DNA of 64,000 nt from Actinopolymorpha sp. NPDC004070 (lineage in GTDB: Bacteria; Actinomycetota; Actinomycetes; Propionibacteriales; Actinopolymorphaceae), in contig NZ_JBEXMJ010000002.1 of assembly GCF_040610475.1 (NCBI RefSeq), forward strand, positions 341,541 through 405,540, written 5' to 3'. The notes below the pieces were generated by a model, which searched no databases, was not told the DNA's origin, and saw only the letters and a list, made by a program, of their open reading frames with translations. Made by a program: the position numbers and the translations under genes. Each line of letters begins with the position of its first letter. The stretch's first letter is position 1. Positions 1-9,800 of the stretch are shown here, one piece after another.

Positions 1-19
1 CGACCTCGTCACCGCCTGA
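1..19 (+). CDS. Possible 3' end of an upstream gene (thioredoxin candidate)
   Basis: The first bases can be read as the last five codons of a gene (Asp-Leu-Val-Thr-Ala) followed by a TGA at 17-19. In Actinobacteria the gene before cwlM is normally thioredoxin (trxA/trxC), so context suggests this is its tail. Five codons cannot prove it, and the call rests on gene order alone. Confidence 0.2.
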
Positions 20-533
20 CCGGCTGGGACGCACCACTGGGTCGCGGCGAGCCGCACCAGGTGAGGGGCGACCGGCCCCCGGGTTCTGCGAAGGCCCCGA
101 CCGTACGAACCGATCGCCTCGTCCCGCCAACCCGGCGGGCACGAGGTGGCGGGCGGCGGCCGGGGCCTTTCGTGTGCCGACTTCCCTTCCAGGCCTCGCG
201 GTCGGCCCGGTGCCGACTTCCTCGTCGGGGCCCGCTCGCCGGCGAACTGGTCGACTGAGCCCGCTCACCTCGGGCCGCCCGCCCTCCCGGATCCCCCATC
301 CGTAGGGCCCGTGGGTGGGAGCCCGTCGGTAGGAGCCCGGCCACCCACCATGGCCGACCCCACGACTACCGCACTGGTCCCGTCCTGCACCGGGCGGATG
401 GCATCCGCCACGCTCGGCTCGTTCGCCGGGGGCCGCCCCGAGGGATGAGTCCTGCCAGCGGGCATGGATAGCATGGCGACGCCGATCCGGGCCCAGGCCG
501 GGGCCCTGTGCGTACGCGACTTCGGAGGCGCCC
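20..533. other. Non-coding stretch upstream of the cwlM-like gene
   Basis: No convincing gene is present; short open frames on both strands are Arg/Pro-rich GC artefacts. The stretch holds a strong hairpin at 117-146 (listed separately). It presumably also holds the promoter of the amidase gene, whose ribosome binding site GGAGG lies at 524-528. No promoter could be pinned down. Confidence 0.5.
117..146 (+). terminator. Hairpin, probable terminator of the upstream gene
   Basis: CCTCGT-CCCGCC at 117-128 pairs with GGCGGG-C-ACGAGG at 134-146. This gives 12 base pairs with one bulged C and a five-base AACCC loop. No T-tract follows, which is common for actinobacterial terminators. Position just downstream of a putative gene end supports a terminator role, but a regulatory stem is also possible. 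Confidence 0.4.
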
Positions 534-1679
534 ATGACCGAGCACCGATACGGGCTGGGCGACCGCGGTCCCGCGGTGGCCGAGATCCGTACGAAGCTGG
601 TCCAGCTGGGCATACTGCCGGCGACGGCGGAGGCCGCCGGGCAGGTCGACGCGCCGTACGACGACAGCGTCGACCAGGCGGTACGCCAGTTCCAGCAGCA
701 GCGCGGGCTGACAGCCAACGGGGTGGTCGATGCCGAGACCTACCGCGTCCTCGACGAGGCGCGGTGGCGGCTCGGTGACCGGCTGCTGTCCTACACCGCG
801 GGCCACCTCCTCACCGGTGACGACGTGGCGACGCTTCAGCGCCGGCTGATGGAGCTGGGGTTCGAGGTCGACCGGGTCGACGGGATGTACGGCCCCAGCA
901 CCGAACACGCCGTACGCGAGTTCCAGCACAGCGTGGGCGCGCCGGCCGACGGCACCTGCGGCCCGGTAACGTTCAAGGCGCTCGCCCGGCTGTCGCCGAT
1001 CGTCACCGGTGGACGTGCCGATGCGCTCCGCGAGTCCGAGCGCATCCACCGCTCCGGCCCCCGGCTGCCGGGCAAGGTGGTCGTCATCGACCCCGGACAC
1101 GGCGGCGCCGACCGGGGTTGCTCGGCCAACGGCCTGTCCGAGGCGGAGATCGCCTTCGACCTCGCCTGCCGGATCGAGGGCCGGCTGGAGGCCACCGGCG
1201 TCCGCGTCTATCTCTCGCGTGGCCGTGACGCGAGCCCGGACGAGGCCAACCGCGCACGGTTCGCCAACGAGACCGACGCCGACCTCGTCGTGTCACTGCA
1301 CGTCGACGAGCACCCCAACCCACACGCCAGCGGGGTCGCGACGTACTACTACGGCGCCGCAGGCCACGAGGACGACATCCCGTCGACGCTGGGCGAACGC
1401 TTCGCCGGCCTGGTGCAGCGCGAGATCGTCGCCCGGACCGACCTGCGCGACTGTCACACCCACGCCAAGACCTGGGACCTCCTCCGCTACACGCGGATGC
1501 CGGCCGTCCGGATCGAACTCGGCTACGTGACGAACGCCAGCGACGCGGCCCGGATCTCCGATCCCGGCTTCCGGGACGTCGTCGCCGAGGCGATCGTGGT
1601 GGCCGTTCAGCGGGTCTACCTGCCGCCGGAGATGGACGCGCCGACCGGAGTACTCCAACTCGGCGAACTCATCCGCTGA
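534..1679 (+). CDS. cwlM: CwlM-type N-acetylmuramoyl-L-alanine amidase-fold protein with two peptidoglycan-binding domains
   Basis: A 381-residue protein with two peptidoglycan-binding domains (about 5-75 and 85-152) followed by an Amidase_3 domain (about 180-362). The fold's zinc ligands appear present: His189 in DPGHGG, a Glu in LSEAE (203/205) and His256 in SLHVDE. The late catalytic Glu is Glu328 in RIELGY. There is no signal peptide. In mycobacteria the homologue CwlM is cytoplasmic, is phosphorylated by PknB and stimulates MurA rather than cutting wall. The same position beside parB suggests orthology. Whether this one is a hydrolase or a regulator cannot be read from sequence. The ATG at 534 has GGAGG five bases upstream. 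Confidence 0.88.
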   Translation: MTEHRYGLGDRGPAVAEIRTKLVQLGILPATAEAAGQVDAPYDDSVDQAVRQFQQQRGLTANGVVDAETYRVLDEARWRLGDRLLSYTAGHLLTGDDVATLQRRLMELGFEVDRVDGMYGPSTEHAVREFQHSVGAPADGTCGPVTFKALARLSPIVTGGRADALRESERIHRSGPRLPGKVVVIDPGHGGADRGCSANGLSEAEIAFDLACRIEGRLEATGVRVYLSRGRDASPDEANRARFANETDADLVVSLHVDEHPNPHASGVATYYYGAAGHEDDIPSTLGERFAGLVQREIVARTDLRDCHTHAKTWDLLRYTRMPAVRIELGYVTNASDAARISDPGFRDVVAEAIVVAVQRVYLPPEMDAPTGVLQLGELIR

Positions 1680-1984
1680 CCACGTCCGGCTGATCGCCCG
1701 GCCCTGCTTGCTCGTCGTACCGTCTGTGGTCGGGCGGACCCGGTCGCCTGTCGCGTGCCGTCAACAGGCTCTTGCGACCGTCTCCCTGTCAACGTCGGCC
1801 TGTCAACATCGGCCTGTGAATCCGGACGTCGCCGATGATCGTCCCTCCCGGCTTCGTCGTAGTGATTGCGAATCGACCTGGCAGACGGCCTCCTGTCAAC
1901 GTCGCCCTGCGGGTGACAAGACCGGGTCGACAGTGGGACGGAGGGACCGGATCCATCCCCTCAGCCCGAACCCGGGCCCGGCGG
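1680..1984. other. Convergent intergenic region with 14-bp repeats
   Basis: This region separates the convergent cwlM-like and GNAT genes. It contains a 14-base direct repeat (CCTGTCAACGTCGG at 1785-1798, then CCTGTCAACATCGG at 1799-1812) and a further near-copy at 1892-1905. No gene is supported. Confidence 0.5.
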
Positions 1985-2608
1985 TCAGGCGGGGTTCGGA
2001 ATGCCCTCGGGAGTCATGGAGTCGATCAGCTTCTCCAGCGCCGCCTCGACATCCTCCTTCCAGGTCAGGACGTTGCGGAGCTCGATCCGCAGCCGGGGGT
2101 ACCGGTGATGTGGACGTACGGTCTTGAATCCCACCGACAGCAGGAAGTCCGCGGGCAGCAGACACTCGGGTCGATGCCAGCTGGTGTCTCCGAACACCTC
2201 CACCGCGCGTACGCCTCGGCGGAGCAGATCCTTCACCACGCTCTGGATCATCACCCGTCCGAGGCCCGCCCCCGCGAAGTCGGGGAGCACGCGCGCCGTC
2301 ATCAGCAGCACCGCGTCCGCGCTGACCGGTGAGGTGGGAAAGGCGACCGAGCGGGGGACGTACGACGGCGGTGCGTACATCACGAACGCCGCAGGCACCT
2401 CGTTAACGTAACAGACCTTTCCGCACGACCCCCACTCCAGCAGGGCGGCGGAGATCCACGCCTCCTTCTCAAGCCCCGGGTCACCCGCGTCCTCGGCGTG
2501 CTGGCGCGCGACCGGGTCGAGCTCCCAGAAGACGCACTGCCGGCACGGCCACGGCAGATCGTCGAGGTTGTCGAGAGTGATGTTGACGATACGGCGTGTC
2601 GTACCCAT
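1985..2608 (-). CDS. GNAT-family N-acetyltransferase
   Basis: A 207-residue protein with the acetyl-CoA-binding GNAT signature: the strand segment ADAVLLMTARVLP is followed by the pyrophosphate-loop-like stretch AGAGLGRVMIQ. The N-terminal part carries a Cys-rich segment (PWPCRQCVFWE) typical of the acetyltransferase-like protein that sits between cwlM and parB in other Actinobacteria (Rv3916c position). The substrate is unknown. The ATG at 2608 is chosen because it lies only 7 bases after the stop of the upstream small membrane protein gene, implying an operon. An in-frame extension to 2830 reads as Arg/Pro-rich artefact. Confidence 0.8.
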   Translation of the reverse strand: MGTTRRIVNITLDNLDDLPWPCRQCVFWELDPVARQHAEDAGDPGLEKEAWISAALLEWGSCGKVCYVNEVPAAFVMYAPPSYVPRSVAFPTSPVSADAVLLMTARVLPDFAGAGLGRVMIQSVVKDLLRRGVRAVEVFGDTSWHRPECLLPADFLLSVGFKTVRPHHRYPRLRIELRNVLTWKEDVEAALEKLIDSMTPEGIPNPA

Positions 2609-2615
2609 GGTGCCG

Positions 2616-2948
2616 CTACCTGCGCCCACCCCGATCGGCCCGGCCGGCGGTGACGGCGTGACCGACCCGGTGCGCCTGGGCGGGGCCGGCGTGATCCGCC
2701 TTCGCCTCAGAGGTCGACGAATCGCCCGAACCGATCGAATTGTCCGAATTCTTCGAATTACCGGAAACCAGGACGCTCGCCGGATAGCTGGCGGTCTGGT
2801 CCTCGGAGGCCACCGGAGCGGCGTATCCACCGGCGTACTCGGCCACGGGTTCGCCCACGCGGAGGTGTCGTCGCCTCAGTAGCGCGCTCACAAAACCGGC
2901 GAGCGCTCCCGCACCGATGCCCATCAGCATCCAGGTGACGATCCGCAT
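2616..2948 (-). CDS. Small hypothetical membrane-anchored protein
   Basis: A 110-residue protein with one N-terminal membrane segment (about 3-24) followed by an Arg/His cluster, so the tail is probably cytoplasmic. The tail (35-110) is hydrophilic, Ser/Gly/Asn-rich and likely disordered. The ATG at 2948 is preceded by AGAAGGGTAG on the minus strand, a good ribosome binding site. Its TAG stop lies 7 bases before the GNAT start, so the two are probably co-transcribed. It diverges from the aminotransferase gene. No family is recognised. Confidence 0.6.
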   Translation of the reverse strand: MRIVTWMLMGIGAGALAGFVSALLRRRHLRVGEPVAEYAGGYAAPVASEDQTASYPASVLVSGNSKNSDNSIGSGDSSTSEAKADHAGPAQAHRVGHAVTAGRADRGGRR

Positions 2949-3072
2949 GACTACCCTTCTGGTGCTGACCCAGCTCCCCGCGAGGCCGCTCCATAGGGCA
3001 TCGTAGTAGCGAGTGGGCAGCCCAGGGGGCATGTGGCTGCGCGCTTCCGCGAAGAGAGGAGCGTACGCCGCT

Positions 3073-4392
3073 ATGGAGGGCAGTCCGGACCACCGGCCAG
3101 TACACCGCGAGACGAGGTTCGACGCCGACGTCACGCGGTACGCAGCGCGCGCCAAAGGCATGGTCGCCTCCGAGATCCGTGCGTTGTTCTCCGTCGCCAA
3201 CCGGCCGGAGGTCGTCTCCCTCGCCGGCGGCTCCCCCAACATCTCCGGGCTTCCTCTCGACGTCGTGGGCTCCCTGCTCAACGAACTCGTGGTCGACCAC
3301 GGCGCGGTCGCGATGCAGTACTCCCCGGCCCAGGGAGATCCGCGGCTGCGGGAGCAGATCACCGACGTGATGTCCGAGGTGGGCATCGACGCCAACCCCG
3401 ACGACGTGGTAGTCACTGTCGGTAGCCAGCAGGCCCTGGACCTGGTGACCCGGATCTTCTGCGACCCCGGTGACACCGTCGTGTGCGAGGCCCCGAGTTA
3501 CGTCGGTGCGCTCGGCGTCTTCGCCGCCTACCAGTGCGACGTGGTCCACGTCGAGATGGACGACCAGGGGCTGGTGCCCGAGCACCTGGACAACGCGCTC
3601 ACCTCCCTGGCGGCGCAGGGCCGGCGGGTGAAGCTGCTGTACACCATCCCGAGCTACCACAATCCGATGGGCGTCTCGCTCAGCGCGGACCGGCGGCAAC
3701 GGGTGCTGGAGATCTGTCACCGGCACGACGTCCTGGTGGTCGAGGACGACCCGTACGGCCTGCTCGGCTTCGAGGGCGAGCCCTACCGCGCGCTTCGCGC
3801 CGACGACCCGGCCCGGGTGGTCTACCTCGGGTCCTTCTCCAAGACCTTCGCACCCGGATTCCGGGTGGGCTGGGCGCTGGCGCCGCACGCGATCCGGGAC
3901 AAGCTGGTGCTGGCCCAGGAGTCGGCGACGCTGTGCCCGCCGACGTTCAGCCAGTACGCCGTGGCGACCTACCTCGCCAACCATGACTGGAAAGGTCAGA
4001 TCAAGTCCTTCCGGGAGATGTACCGCGAGCGCCGGGACGCGATGCTCGAGTCGCTGGCCGACCTGATGCCGGCCACCACCACGTGGACCACCCCGCGAGG
4101 CGGCTTCTTCGTGTGGGTCACTCTTCCCGAGGGCATCGACGCGAAGGCTATGTCGCCGCGCGCGGTGACGTCCCGGGTGGCGTACGTGCCCGGTACGGCC
4201 TTCTACGCCGACGGGTTCGGCTCCCAGAACATGCGGCTGTCGTACTGTCTGCCCCCGCCGGAGCGGATCCGGGAGGGTGTCCGCCGATTGGCGGCGGTGG
4301 TGGAGCGGGAACTAGACCTTCGGGAGACCTTCGGGCCCGTACGCGGTGGCCGCGACGGAGGTATCGAGTTCCCTGGCCCGGAAGTGCACTGA
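3073..4392 (+). CDS. PLP-dependent aminotransferase, class I/II (2-aminoadipate/aromatic aminotransferase type)
   Basis: A 439-residue fold-type I aminotransferase. Lys257 in GSFSKTFAPGFRVGW is the Schiff-base lysine. Other pocket residues are SYHNPMG (Asn197-Pro198) and EDDPYG (Asp226, Tyr228), with the glycine-rich start SLAGGSPN at 49-56. It resembles the LysN/YdcR catalytic half without the GntR domain. It precedes a D-Ala-D-Ala ligase gene by 56 bases, a pairing that may mean a role in amino-acid supply for peptidoglycan, but the substrate cannot be read from sequence. Start ATG 3073 is used (AGAGGAG upstream); GTG 3013 and ATG 3031 are in-frame alternatives. Confidence 0.85.
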   Translation: MEGSPDHRPVHRETRFDADVTRYAARAKGMVASEIRALFSVANRPEVVSLAGGSPNISGLPLDVVGSLLNELVVDHGAVAMQYSPAQGDPRLREQITDVMSEVGIDANPDDVVVTVGSQQALDLVTRIFCDPGDTVVCEAPSYVGALGVFAAYQCDVVHVEMDDQGLVPEHLDNALTSLAAQGRRVKLLYTIPSYHNPMGVSLSADRRQRVLEICHRHDVLVVEDDPYGLLGFEGEPYRALRADDPARVVYLGSFSKTFAPGFRVGWALAPHAIRDKLVLAQESATLCPPTFSQYAVATYLANHDWKGQIKSFREMYRERRDAMLESLADLMPATTTWTTPRGGFFVWVTLPEGIDAKAMSPRAVTSRVAYVPGTAFYADGFGSQNMRLSYCLPPPERIREGVRRLAAVVERELDLRETFGPVRGGRDGGIEFPGPEVH

Positions 4393-4448
4393 CAAGTGCA
4401 CTTGATCGAGACGAGCGGGCGAGCCGGTTGGTGACGAAGGGACGGCAG

Positions 4449-5417
4449 ATGAGCGATCTTGGCCGCGTGGTGGTTCTCGCGGGCGGACTTTCCCACGAAC
4501 GCGAGGTGTCACTTCGGTCAGGACGCCGGGTCAGCGAGGCGCTTCGCGACGTCGGAGTCGAGGTCGAGGAACGCGACGCGGACGCCGGCCTGATCCCGTC
4601 CCTCCAGGCCGATCCGCCCGCCGCCGTCTTCCCGCTGCTGCACGGCGTGGCGGGCGAGGACGGCGCGCTGCGAGAGGTGCTGGACCTTCTCGAGGTGCCG
4701 TACGCGGGTTCGACGCCGGCGGCGTGCCGGTCGGCGTTCGACAAGCCGGTGGCCAAGACCGTGGTGTCCGCCGCCGGTGTCCGGACGCCGGAGTCGGTCG
4801 TACTCCCGCACGAGACGTTCCGTGAACTGGGTGCGCAGGCGGTCCTCGACCGGATCGTCGACCGGCTGGGGCTGCCGCTGGTGGTGAAACCCACCCGTGG
4901 TGGCTCCGCCCTCGGCTGCAGCGTCGTCCACGACGTGTCCGAACTCCCCGCCGCGATGGTCAGCTGCTTCGCCTACGGCGACGTCAGCCTCCTCGAACGC
5001 CACGTCGCAGGCACCGAGGTCAGTGTGACGGTGGTCGACGTGGGCGACGGCCCACAGGCGCTCCCGGCAGTGGAGATCGTGCCGGACAGCGGGGTGTACG
5101 ACTACGCGGCGCGCTACAACGCCGGAGCGACGGAGTTCATCGCACCCGCCCGGCTCGGCGAAGAGAGCGCCGCCGCGTGCGCGCAGATGGCGCTGGCCGC
5201 TCACGAAGCGCTGGGACTACGGGACCTGTCCCGCAGCGACTTGATCGTCGACGCCGACGGGCAGCCGTGGTTCCTGGAGGTCAACGTCGCGCCCGGTATG
5301 ACCGAGACCTCGCTGGTGCCGCTGGCGTTGGAGTCGGCAGGACTGGACCTGGGCGTCGTTTGCCGCGAACTGCTCGACGCGGCCGTCCGACGCGCCGTGC
5401 CGGCGCGTACCGCCTAG
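4449..5417 (+). CDS. ddl: D-alanine--D-alanine ligase (ATP-grasp)
   Basis: A 322-residue protein that would join two D-alanines with ATP for peptidoglycan precursor synthesis. Family motifs are present: SHEREVSLRSG at the N-terminus, GVAGEDGALRE, GSTPAACRSAFDKPVAK (substrate/ATP lysine), VVKPTRGGSALG in the ATP-grasp lid, and LEVNVAPGMT (metal ligands) near the C-terminus. ATG 4449 follows AAGGGA. It lies directly after the aminotransferase and converges on parB. Many Actinobacteria have a second ddl near murF/thiL, so this may be a paralogue. Confidence 0.88.
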   Translation: MSDLGRVVVLAGGLSHEREVSLRSGRRVSEALRDVGVEVEERDADAGLIPSLQADPPAAVFPLLHGVAGEDGALREVLDLLEVPYAGSTPAACRSAFDKPVAKTVVSAAGVRTPESVVLPHETFRELGAQAVLDRIVDRLGLPLVVKPTRGGSALGCSVVHDVSELPAAMVSCFAYGDVSLLERHVAGTEVSVTVVDVGDGPQALPAVEIVPDSGVYDYAARYNAGATEFIAPARLGEESAAACAQMALAAHEALGLRDLSRSDLIVDADGQPWFLEVNVAPGMTETSLVPLALESAGLDLGVVCRELLDAAVRRAVPARTA

Positions 5418-5846
5418 CGTCCTTTGCCTCGGACCACCTCGGTCCGGTCGCGCTCCTACAACTCGCCCGCCCGGTCGTGTAACTCGCCGATCGACCTGCG
5501 ACGGGTTTCATCGCAGGTCGAGCTGAACCCTCCTCCGGCGTCAGGCCTTCGCCGGCGTCAGGGCTTCGCCGGCACGGTCATCCGCAGGCTGATTCCTGGC
5601 GGCCACAACCGGGGCGGCGGCAGCGGATGAATTGTGTCCAACACGTGCATAAGGCGGCCGGTGACCTGGGGATGTACCTGTGAGTTACGGCACCCGCGGT
5701 GGATCCTCAGTCGGCCACCGCCTCTCACAGCCGCCACCGACAACGCTCCTACCTGCAGGTTTACCGCGCCCGCCCGTTGCTCGAAGGTGCGACCCAGTGT
5801 GGAAAGTGGTGTGGAAAAACCTGGGGATCAACGAGGTTTCGGGCCG
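5418..5846. other. Convergent ddl–parB intergenic region
   Basis: This 429-base gap holds a strong 11-bp hairpin (5491-5521, separate entry) and a 17-base tandem repeat, two copies with one mismatch, at 5535-5568. It also has two DnaA-box-like motifs in direct orientation 12 bases apart: TGTGGAAAG at 5798-5806 and TGTGGAAAA at 5810-5818. No coding sequence is supported. Confidence 0.5.
5491..5521. terminator. Bidirectional terminator hairpin between ddl and parB
   Basis: TCGACCTGCGA at 5491-5501 pairs perfectly with TCGCAGGTCGA at 5511-5521 across a nine-base loop. It sits between the convergent ddl and parB genes and can serve both strands. There is no strong T-tract. Confidence 0.6.
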
Positions 5847-6854
5847 TCAGACCTGTTCGGCACTGCCCACGATCTCCGCTGTCGGCGGGTCCATCAGTCC
5901 GATGATGCGCTCCAGGTCGTCCAGCGAGGCGAACTCCACCGTGATCCGTCCCTTCGACCGGCCCAGGGCCACCTTCACCCGGGTTTCGAAGCGGTCACCG
6001 AGGCGGCTCTCCAGGTCCGCGAGCCGAGGTGCCACCGGCTTCGACGAACGCCTGGGCTTCGCCTTCTCACCCTCGCCGAGGCCGACCGCGATGATCTCCT
6101 CGAGAGCGCGGACCGACAGGCCCTCCGCGATGACGCGGTGCGCGAGCCGGTCCTGGGTCTCCTCGTCGTCCACCGCGAGCAGGGCTCTCGCGTGTCCAGC
6201 AGTCAGCACGCCGGCCGCGACCCGGCGCTGCACGGCCGGTGGGAGCTTCAGCAGCCGCAGCGTGTTGCTGATCTGTGGACGAGATCGCCCGATCCGCTGC
6301 GCCAGGTCGTCGTGGGTGCAGCCGAAGTCGTCGAGCAGCTGCTCGTACGCGGCCGCCTCTTCGAGCGGGTTGAGCTGAGCCCGGTGCAAATTCTCCAGCA
6401 ATGCGTCCCGCAGCATCGCGTCATCGCCGGTGTCCCGGACGATCGCGGGAATCTTCTCCAGGCCGGCTTCCTGCGTCGCCCGCCAGCGGCGTTCGCCCAT
6501 CACCAGTTCGTAGGAGCCGGCGTCCAGGCGACGTACGACGATCGGCTGGAGCAGGCCGATCTCCTTGATCGAGTGGACGAGCTCGGCCATGGCCTCCTCG
6601 TCGAAGACCTGCCTCGGCTGACGGGAGTTCGGCCTGATCGCGTCGACCGGCACCTCCGCGAAGTGCGCTCCCGCGACAGCGGGTGCCTCGACGGCCTGGG
6701 CAGTCGTCACACCGCCGACGTCACCGGTGTGCTCGGCGGCCGTTGCCGCCGATCCGTCGTGGTCGGCCGACGGCATCGGATGGCTGGCTCCCTGCGGCGG
6801 TGCCGGCGGAATGAGCGCGCCGAGCCCACGACCCAAACCACGTCGAACCGTCAT
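5847..6854 (-). CDS. parB: Chromosome-partitioning protein ParB
   Basis: A 335-residue ParB/Spo0J protein that binds parS, spreads as a CTP-dependent clamp and loads SMC, working with the adjacent ParA. An N-terminal ParA-interacting segment ([13 protein letters not shown]) is followed by a linker and the ParB/Srx CTP-binding domain (about 65-160). This carries GERRWRA at 120-126 and ENLHR at 154-158. A helix-turn-helix (about 178-205) and a C-terminal dimerisation domain follow. The ATG at 6854 overlaps the parA stop (ATGA), indicating translational coupling. Confidence 0.97.
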   Translation of the reverse strand: MTVRRGLGRGLGALIPPAPPQGASHPMPSADHDGSAATAAEHTGDVGGVTTAQAVEAPAVAGAHFAEVPVDAIRPNSRQPRQVFDEEAMAELVHSIKEIGLLQPIVVRRLDAGSYELVMGERRWRATQEAGLEKIPAIVRDTGDDAMLRDALLENLHRAQLNPLEEAAAYEQLLDDFGCTHDDLAQRIGRSRPQISNTLRLLKLPPAVQRRVAAGVLTAGHARALLAVDDEETQDRLAHRVIAEGLSVRALEEIIAVGLGEGEKAKPRRSSKPVAPRLADLESRLGDRFETRVKVALGRSKGRITVEFASLDDLERIIGLMDPPTAEIVGSAEQV

Positions 6855-9800
6855 CGAACGTCCCCTCGCTTGGTAGCTTCTGCGGTGGTCGAGCCTAGTA
6901 CGTCTGAGTTGTCACCATCGCCTGGACGACCGCCCTGTGGCGGCCGACTCGGGGGCGGGGCCGCCGGGTCGCGGTACGCCAGCTCCCGAGCAGCCTCGAG
7001 ATAGGACAACGCGCCGGAAGAGCCGGGGTCCCAGGTCATCGCCGTCTGCCCGAAGCTCGGCGCCTCCGAGATGCGGACCGAACGCGGAATCGACGTGCGC
7101 AGCACGGCGGAGCCGAGGTTCTCTCGCGCGTTCTCCGCAACCTGGGCCGACAGCCTGGTGCGTGCGTCGTACATGGTCAGCAGCACCGTCGAGACCGTGA
7201 GTTCCTGGTTGAGCTCACGCACCAGCTCGACGATCTTGAAGAGGGTCTCCACGCCTTCCAGCGCGTAGTACTCGCACTGGATCGGGACCAGCACCTCCTC
7301 ACCGGCCACCAGCGCGTTCATGGTGAGCAACCCGAGCGACGGCGGACAGTCGATCATCACGTAGTCGAACCGCTCTCCCGCCGCCTCCTGGTCTCGGAGG
7401 TAGGTGTCGAGGGCGCGCTTGAGTCGGCTCTCCCGCGCCACCACGCTGGCGAGTTCCAGCTCCGCGCCCGACAGGTCGATCGTGGCGGGCACCGCCCACA
7501 ACGTCGGGAAACGCGGGACGGTGTGGACGAACTTCTCCAGCGGCTGGCGATCCACGACCACGTCGTAGATACCTGGCGCGCCCTCGCCATGCTCGATTCC
7601 CAGCGCGGTCGACGCGTTGCCCTGCGGGTCGAGGTCGATCACCAGGACCCGTGCGCCCGAACCTGCCAACGCCGCAGCCATGTTGACCGCAGTGGTCGTC
7701 TTACCGACACCGCCCTTCTGGTTCGCCACAACGAAGATCCGGGTCCTCACCGGCTTCGGCAGTGTCGGCCGAAAGACCATCGGCAGGTTCACGTTCGGCG
7801 GTAGGGACGCAGCGGGAGGAAGCTCGGTCGTTTCACGTGAAACGAGGATGTCCGCGTCTTCGGGCTGCGGCAGCGGTGACGAGTCGATCGGCCCAGGTTG
7901 CGCCATGGTCGGCGCGGTCTCCGGCGCGACTCTCTCCTGGTTTGGCTGCGCATCTACCGAGGAGTTGCCGACTGGCTCGTTACCGGCCGCGACATCCTCG
8001 GCCCGGTCGCCGCTTGAGTGGTGTTCGCCGTAGGGAGTAGCGGCTCGGCCCGATGCGTCAGCTGCGGCCTCTTCATCTCCCGCCTCACCGAAGGCCGGGA
8101 CCGCTTCCACCGCAGCCGCGGTCGGCTCGACCCCAGTTTCGACAGGCTCGACCTCGAGCTCAGCTCCAGGCGCGACTGATTCGGCCCGAGATACGACCGA
8201 CTCGACCCCGGAGGTGACCGAACCTGCGGCCTCGGCACGCAGTTCGTCGCCCTCTGCAGCCCGCGAGGAAGCCGAAGGGGTCTCACCCTGGGTAAGCCGG
8301 TCGTCAGCGTGTGAATCCGCGTCCTTCGGCGGGTCCGTCGGGTTCGACTGAGCCTCGTCCGCCGCCCGGTCGGCGCCCGCCTGATCAACGCGTGACTCCT
8401 TCAGGCCGGCCTGATCGACGCGTGTCCCGTCCAGGCCGACTCGGGCAGCGCCCACTTGGTCGACGTCATTCGCCCGGACGCCGATCTCGTCCGTTCCCGC
8501 GCTGGACCGCTCGGTTGCTGCGGGAGTTTCGGCGCCGGCCGAGCCGCCTCGTTCCGGCAACGTCTCCATAACCTCCGACCGCGGCCCGTCCGATCGACGG
8601 TCCGAGTCCTGTGCGTCAACTTCGTCGGCCCTCGATGCCGGCGGTTCGTCGTCAGCAGCCCAGTCGTGCCCCGCCAAGCCCTCCGTTTCACGTGAAACAG
8701 GCGTGTCGAGACCTGTTCCCTCAGCTGAAGCGAATTGACGGCCCGTCGTCGTGGCTTCCTGCTCCGGTTCCGCGTCGCTGCCAGACACATCCTCAGTGGG
8801 AACAAGGTCCTCGACGTGGGATGTCGGGAGGGGTGCGGATGAGGCAGCGCCGTGCTCCTCCGGACCCAAGGTGTCCGCGGAACTCCGAGAACCGTCGGTC
8901 ACGGCCAGCCCACTCGCGTGCTCGGCTTCAGCTGGAGGATCGAGAGCCGCCAAGGCTTCGCCCTCTCGCCCAGCCGATTCAAGCGTCGAAGCTGTTCCGT
9001 GAGGTCGACCAGCCGAGACGTCGACCATGCCGGCCGTATGCGACTCTGCCGAACCGTCCGTCTCACCGGCGAGACAAGCTTCACCGCGGTCATCGGAGCC
9101 CTTGTCGCGCTCCGACGGGCGAGCCCCACCAGATCCGATGCGGCCTGCCGACGCAGGGCCGGCTATCGCCTGGTCTTCCGTCGACCCGGACTCCCGGTCG
9201 ATGCTGCCGACGTCGTTCTGCTCCCCACCCGGAGCTTGCACCGCCGCCGAGTAGAGGACCTGCCGGTCACTCGCCTGGCCAGACTCGCTGGCCATGTCGG
9301 CCTGGGTGGGTTCCACAACGTGCGCCGACGCCGACTCGCCCGCTCGCCGGTCCTCCGCCGGGTCGGAGTCCTGGCTCGTGGCGGCAGCATCTGCGTCGAG
9401 GTCGTCCCTCGCTGCCGGCTCCACAGTCGGCCGGACGTCCGTCAGTTCAAACTGCCGACCGCCATCGTCCTGACCGAGGCCCGGTGCTTGCACCGACGCA
9501 GACTCGACGGCCCCTTGCGCCCCCGGCGAGCCCGAAGGGTTGTGGAGGTGTGGCTGCCCAGCTCCAGTCTCCGAAGACATCGGCTCAACGACTTCCAGGC
9601 TGTGCTCCGATCTGGAAACGACGCTGGCGCCGCCCGTATCACTATCGGGCCCCGATCCCACTGGCTGCCGGCCCTCAGCCGAGTCAGCTCGTCCTCGGTC
9701 CGCGACTGGTGTGCCCGTGGCCCCTTCGACTGCTGTTTCCGTTGGACTGGCTGAGCCGCGATCCGGCGACTCCACCTCGTTGACGGCCTCGGCTCGTTCG

